The translations under genes and the position numbers were made by a program. 64,000 bases of DNA, taken from assembly GCF_000427825.1 (NCBI RefSeq), contig NZ_ATYT01000007.1:210223-274222 (forward strand), read 5' to 3'. This DNA is from Thermocrispum municipale DSM 44069. Its GTDB lineage: Bacteria; Actinomycetota; Actinomycetes; Mycobacteriales; Pseudonocardiaceae. This document shows positions 60,728 to 64,000 of this stretch, one piece after another. Each line of letters begins with the position of its first letter. The stretch's first letter is position 1. The notes under the pieces are model-generated. The model saw nothing but the letters and a program-made list of their open reading frames with translations, ran no database searches and was not told the DNA's origin.

Positions 60728-62265
60728 GCGACTTCACCTTCCATCACCATGCCGAGCACGTCGTGCTCGGTGATCTCGCTCGCCGGGGTGTCGGTGAGCA
60801 CGCGGCCGTTGGAGACGACCAGCACACGGTCGGACAACCCGATGACCTCGGTGATCTCGCTGGACACCAGCACGACCGCGAGCCCGGCGTCGGCCAGCTC
60901 GCGGATCAGCTCGTACAGCTGGGCGCGGGCTCCCACGTCCACCCCGCGGGTCGGCTCGTCGAGCAGCAGCACCTTGCACTCGCGCAGCAGCCACCGGGCC
61001 AGCACGACCTTCTGCTGGTTGCCACCGGAGAGCGTGCGCACCAGCCGGTCCACGCCCGCGGGCCGGACGTCGAGGTCGACCAGGCGTTCCTCGGCCGCCG
61101 AGCGCTCGGCGGCGCGGTCCAGGAATCCGGCTTTCGCGAACGTGCCCAGGCTGGCCATCGTGACGTTGCGGAAGATCGCGTCGTCCAGCACCAACGCCTG
61201 ACTCTTGCGCTCTTCCGGGCACAGCCCGAGGCCCGCCGACACCGCAGCGGCGATGCTGCCCGGCCGCAGCTCGACACCGTTGACGGTCACCGTCCCGGCC
61301 GCCGCCTTGCGTGCGCCGAAGATCGTCTCGAGGATTTCCGAGCGACCGGAGCCGACGAGCCCGGCCAGGCCGACGATCTCCCCGGCGTGCACGTCGAACG
61401 ACACGTCGGCGAATTCGCCCGGCCTGGCCAGGCCCCGCACCGACAGGACCGGTCCCCCTGCAGGCCGGCCCGTCGGACGCTCGGGGAAGGCGTGGGCGAT
61501 GGTGCGGCCGGTCATCAGCCGGATGACCTCGCTGGTCGGCGTGTCCGCCGCGGACAACCCGGCGGCGACGGTCCGGCCGTCCTTGAGCACGGTCACCCGG
61601 TCACCGATCTGCCGGATCTCCTCCAGCCGGTGCGAGATGTACACGACCGCGACCCCGGATGCGGCCAGGTCACCGATCACGCCGAACAAGCGCTGCACTT
61701 CCTGCTGGTCGAGCACGGCGGACGGCTCGTCCATGATGATCAGCTTGGCGTCGTGCGACAGCGCGCGAGCCATGCTCACGATCTGCTTGCCCGCGGCCGA
61801 CAGCCTGCCCACCTCGGTGGCCGGGTCGACCTCCGGGTGTCCGAGGCGCGCGAGAAGATCGGCGGCCGCGCGGCGCATGGCGTGACGACGGACGAACCCC
61901 GCCGTGCGCGGCTCATGGCCGAGGAAGATGTTCTCCGCCACCGACAGCCCGTCCACCAGGTCGAGCTCCTGGTAGATCGTGGCGATCCCGAGGTCCATCG
62001 CGGACTGCGGATGCGGTAACCGGACCGGCTCGCCTTCCCAGGTGATCGTGCCGTCGTCGGGCTGGTGGGCGCCGGAGAGCACTTTGATCAACGTCGACTT
62101 GCCCGCGCCGTTCTGGCCGAGCACGCAGTGCACCTCGCCCGGCAGGACCTCCAGGTCGACACCATCCAGCGCGCGCACCCCGGGGAAGTGCTTGACGATC
62201 CCCTGCATCCGCAACAGGGACCGGCCCGTGGTGGCGGGCTGCGGCGTCGTCGCCGGATTGGTCAT
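60724..62265 (-). CDS. Sugar ABC transporter ATP-binding protein (RbsA-like, double domain)
   Basis: 513 residues with two ATPase domains. The first has Walker A GQNGAGKST, signature LSAAGKQ and Walker B LIIMDEPSAV; the second has a degenerate Walker A (GLVGSGRSEI), signature TLSGGNQQK and LLLDEPTRGVDVG, as in RbsA/XylG. First gene of the operon, divergent from the ROK regulator. Importer order here is ATPase, permease, receptor. Confidence 0.94.
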   Translation of the reverse strand: MTNPATTPQPATTGRSLLRMQGIVKHFPGVRALDGVDLEVLPGEVHCVLGQNGAGKSTLIKVLSGAHQPDDGTITWEGEPVRLPHPQSAMDLGIATIYQELDLVDGLSVAENIFLGHEPRTAGFVRRHAMRRAAADLLARLGHPEVDPATEVGRLSAAGKQIVSMARALSHDAKLIIMDEPSAVLDQQEVQRLFGVIGDLAASGVAVVYISHRLEEIRQIGDRVTVLKDGRTVAAGLSAADTPTSEVIRLMTGRTIAHAFPERPTGRPAGGPVLSVRGLARPGEFADVSFDVHAGEIVGLAGLVGSGRSEILETIFGARKAAAGTVTVNGVELRPGSIAAAVSAGLGLCPEERKSQALVLDDAIFRNVTMASLGTFAKAGFLDRAAERSAAEERLVDLDVRPAGVDRLVRTLSGGNQQKVVLARWLLRECKVLLLDEPTRGVDVGARAQLYELIRELADAGLAVVLVSSEITEVIGLSDRVLVVSNGRVLTDTPASEITEHDVLGMVMEGEVA

Positions 62266-62407
62266 GCGCCGAACCGTACGAGGACTTTTGTAGGTACGTC
62301 AAGCTAAACTTGCGCAACAATCGGTTCGAAGTCACGATGCTGATGACGAAAGTCCTCGGTGTTCTACGGTTGACGCAGAGGCACGGCGAAGCGGAAGACG
62401 GTTGACG
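62266..62407. promoter_or_regulatory. Divergent promoter region of the sugar operon and ROK regulator
   Basis: 142-bp gap. CAAG-N5-CTTG at 62300-62312 is a short inverted repeat in an AT-richer patch and is a weak candidate ROK operator. A second AT-richer stretch with ATGCTGATGACG lies near 62340. No other element is clear. Confidence 0.4.
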
Positions 62408-63595
62408 ATGAGGGTGAACGACCTGCGGCCGCCCGGGCCGGCAGCTGGGACCGCAGCGCTGCTGCAACGGCTGCGTGACGGAAAGCCGCGCACGCGCGCC
62501 GAGCTGGTTGCGGAGACCGGTTTGGCCAGGTCGACCGTCGCCGAACGGATCGAGACACTGCTCGCGTCGGGGTTCCTGCGGCATGCCGACAAAGCCGAGT
62601 CCACCGGCGGCAGGCCGCCGACGATGTTCGCTTTCAATCCCGCGGCGCGGGTGGTGCTGGCCGCCGACATCGGGGCCACGCACATGCTGCTGGCCGTCAC
62701 CGATCTGGACGGCAACGTGCTCGCCGAGGAGAGCCACGAGCAGGACATCGCCGAGGGGCCGGAGAAGGTGCTGGACGAGGTGTGCGCCGGCGGCAAGCGG
62801 CTGCTCGCCCAGGTCAACCGGCACCCGGACGACCTGCTCGGGGTGGGTGTGGGGCTCCCCGGCCCGGTCGAGCATTCCACCGGGCGGCCGAACAGCCCGC
62901 CGATCATGCCGGGCTGGGACAACTTCGACGTGATGGGCTATGTCCACCAGCGCCTGCACGCCCGCACCTACGTCGACAACGACGTGAACATCATGGCCCT
63001 GGGCGAGCACCGAACCCAGTGGCCGGACGCGTCGGACCTGCTGTTCGTCAAGGTCGCCACCGGTATCGGTTCCGGTCTGATCAGCGATGGCCGCTTGCAC
63101 CGCGGCGCCCAAGGTGCGGCCGGGGACATGGGCCATGTGCAGCTGCCGCACGGCGCGGACGTGCCGTGCCGCTGCGGGAATGTCGGCTGTCTGGAAGCCA
63201 TCGCCAGCGGCGCCGCGGTGGCCGCCAAGCTCACGGCCGCGGGCACGCCCGCGTCGTCCAGCTCGGACGTGGTGGCGTTGGCGCGCAGTGGCTCGGTGCC
63301 CGCGTTGACGATGTTGCGGCAGGCCGGGCGGGACATCGGCGAGGTGCTGGCCACCGCCGTGAGCCTGTTCAACCCCTCGGTGATCGTCATCGGCGGGTCG
63401 TTGTCGCTGGCCGGGGAGCACCTGATCGCGGGTGTTCGCGAAGTCGTCTATCGCCGGTCGTTGCCGCTCGCCACCCAGCATCTGCGCATCGTGACCTCGC
63501 GTGCGGGCGAACGCGCGGGTGTGCTCGGCGCGGCCTTCATGGTCATCGGGCAAGCATTCGAACCGGCCCTGCTCGACGAGCTGGTTTCCGCCTGA
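62408..63595 (+). CDS. ROK-family transcriptional regulator
   Basis: 395 residues. N-terminal winged helix (TRAELVAETGLARSTVAERIETLL), then the ROK sugar-kinase fold: GATHMLLAVTDLDG, VGVGLPGPVEH, VDNDVNIMALGEH, and the zinc-binding CRCGNVGCLEAIASG. It represses or activates the divergent transporter operon in response to a sugar or sugar phosphate. The ATG at 62408 is used rather than TTG 62402. Confidence 0.92.
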   Translation: MRVNDLRPPGPAAGTAALLQRLRDGKPRTRAELVAETGLARSTVAERIETLLASGFLRHADKAESTGGRPPTMFAFNPAARVVLAADIGATHMLLAVTDLDGNVLAEESHEQDIAEGPEKVLDEVCAGGKRLLAQVNRHPDDLLGVGVGLPGPVEHSTGRPNSPPIMPGWDNFDVMGYVHQRLHARTYVDNDVNIMALGEHRTQWPDASDLLFVKVATGIGSGLISDGRLHRGAQGAAGDMGHVQLPHGADVPCRCGNVGCLEAIASGAAVAAKLTAAGTPASSSSDVVALARSGSVPALTMLRQAGRDIGEVLATAVSLFNPSVIVIGGSLSLAGEHLIAGVREVVYRRSLPLATQHLRIVTSRAGERAGVLGAAFMVIGQAFEPALLDELVSA

Positions 63596-63786
63596 CAACT
63601 GTGCGTGTTCACAGTTCGGGCGACGTTCATTGAACTTCGGTAGCAGCGTGATTACAGTCAGTTGCCCTGGGGGTGAGGGCGTTGGCTGGGGACGCGCACA
63701 CTTATCGAAGCTCGGTACCGCCGGTTGTCGCGCGTCAGACTTTGTGGCTCAGGGGTTATGTAGGTTCCTGAGCAGGAGGTATGACG
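63596..63786. other. Region ahead of the transposase, probable insertion-sequence left end
   Basis: 191 bp without a gene. It has CTTCGGTAGCAG and AAGCTCGGTACCG and should contain the left end of the insertion sequence, but the terminal repeat cannot be fixed without the right end, which lies outside the window. Confidence 0.4.
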
Positions 63787-64000
63787 ATGAGCCGTCCCCC
63801 GGTGTTCCCGGTGGAGGACAAGATCCGGATCGTGCTGAGCGTGCTGTCCGGGGAGATGACGATCGCCGAGGCCGCTCGGCGGAACAAGGTCTCGGAGCAG
63901 TCGGTGTCGCGGTGGAAGGCCCAGTTCCTCGAGGGCGGCCGGGCCGGGGTTGCCGAGGGCGGTAAGGCCGGTCCCTCGAGTCGTGAGGAGCAGTTGCAGG
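63787..64000 (+). CDS. Transposase (helix-turn-helix), N-terminal part
   Basis: 71 residues are visible before the window ends. VEDKIRIVLSVLSGEMTIAEAARRNKVSEQSVSRWKAQFL is the Tnp_1/HTH_29-type DNA-binding region, broken here only by the window edge. The ATG at 63787 has AGGAGGT seven bases upstream; the ATG at 63781 touches it. An insertion sequence next to the sugar operon marks a likely boundary of the conserved block. Confidence 0.8.
   Translation, partial: MSRPPVFPVEDKIRIVLSVLSGEMTIAEAARRNKVSEQSVSRWKAQFLEGGRAGVAEGGKAGPSSREEQLQ

Overview
The window is high-GC actinobacterial chromosome. Gene starts are often GTG, genes overlap by ATGA or GTGA, TetR regulators are numerous, and there is a mycofactocin cluster, an ECF41-type sigma factor with its carboxymuconolactone-decarboxylase partner, and a PucR/proline-dehydrogenase pair. 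This gene set fits the Pseudonocardiaceae or a near relative (inference; no rRNA or other species marker is present). No tRNA, rRNA or CRISPR array was seen.

Layout. 1-705: the end of a 2-oxoacid:ferredoxin oxidoreductase beta subunit and its 7Fe ferredoxin. 709-3679: an FAD monooxygenase fused to an epoxide hydrolase, divergent from a TetR gene with a double operator between them. 3797-6050: a macrolide-type glycosyltransferase, an acetyltransferase and a TetR gene. 6306-12566: the mycofactocin locus, with mftA-B-C-D-F on + and mftE plus an SDR on -, divergent from mftR; the same 15-bp operator-like word precedes mftA and mftR. 12715-14041: a membrane protein and a decayed CbbX-type AAA+ pseudogene. 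14297-16638: a TetR gene and a secreted alpha/beta hydrolase, then a strong terminator and a degenerate 43-bp minisatellite (about 16788-17100).

17156-36562 is a large catabolic island in four transcription units. It encodes an acyl-CoA ligase, a two-subunit Rieske dioxygenase with 3Fe-4S ferredoxin and ferredoxin reductase, an SCPx-like thiolase beside an HMG-CoA-synthase-like/DUF35 fusion, a second thiolase, a CoA-transferase, an acyl-CoA dehydrogenase, four crotonase-fold enzymes (one fused to a SnoaL domain), two SDRs, a CrtI-like flavoprotein and a TetR regulator. Taken together, I infer that a carboxylic acid is activated to its CoA ester, oxidised by the dioxygenase, cleaved by a thiolase/DUF35 module and finished by beta-oxidation. 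The substrate is unknown. AT-rich, related palindromic sites lie in the promoter gaps and probably bind the two paralogous TetR proteins (14297 and 35939).

36654-43024: a cysteine-ended mini-ORF, two tandem methyltransferases, the CMD/ECF41 pair with a matching ECF41 promoter, an S51 peptidase, a second sigma factor with a membrane partner, a 42-bp repeat, and a proline-rich exported protein with a lipobox-bearing class F sortase. 43055-47565: a heteromeric acyl-CoA dehydrogenase pair, two SDRs and a divergent KstR2-like TetR with an 18-bp operator. 47712-50848: tex and a GXWXG/DUF4334 protein. 50948-55041: an amino-acid permease, proline dehydrogenase and its PucR-type activator. 55357-63595: a sugar (possibly polyol) uptake and oxidation operon (ABC ATPase, permease, lipoprotein, Gfo/Idh dehydrogenase, isomerase, phosphotransferase) divergent from a ROK regulator. 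63787-end: the start of a transposase gene.
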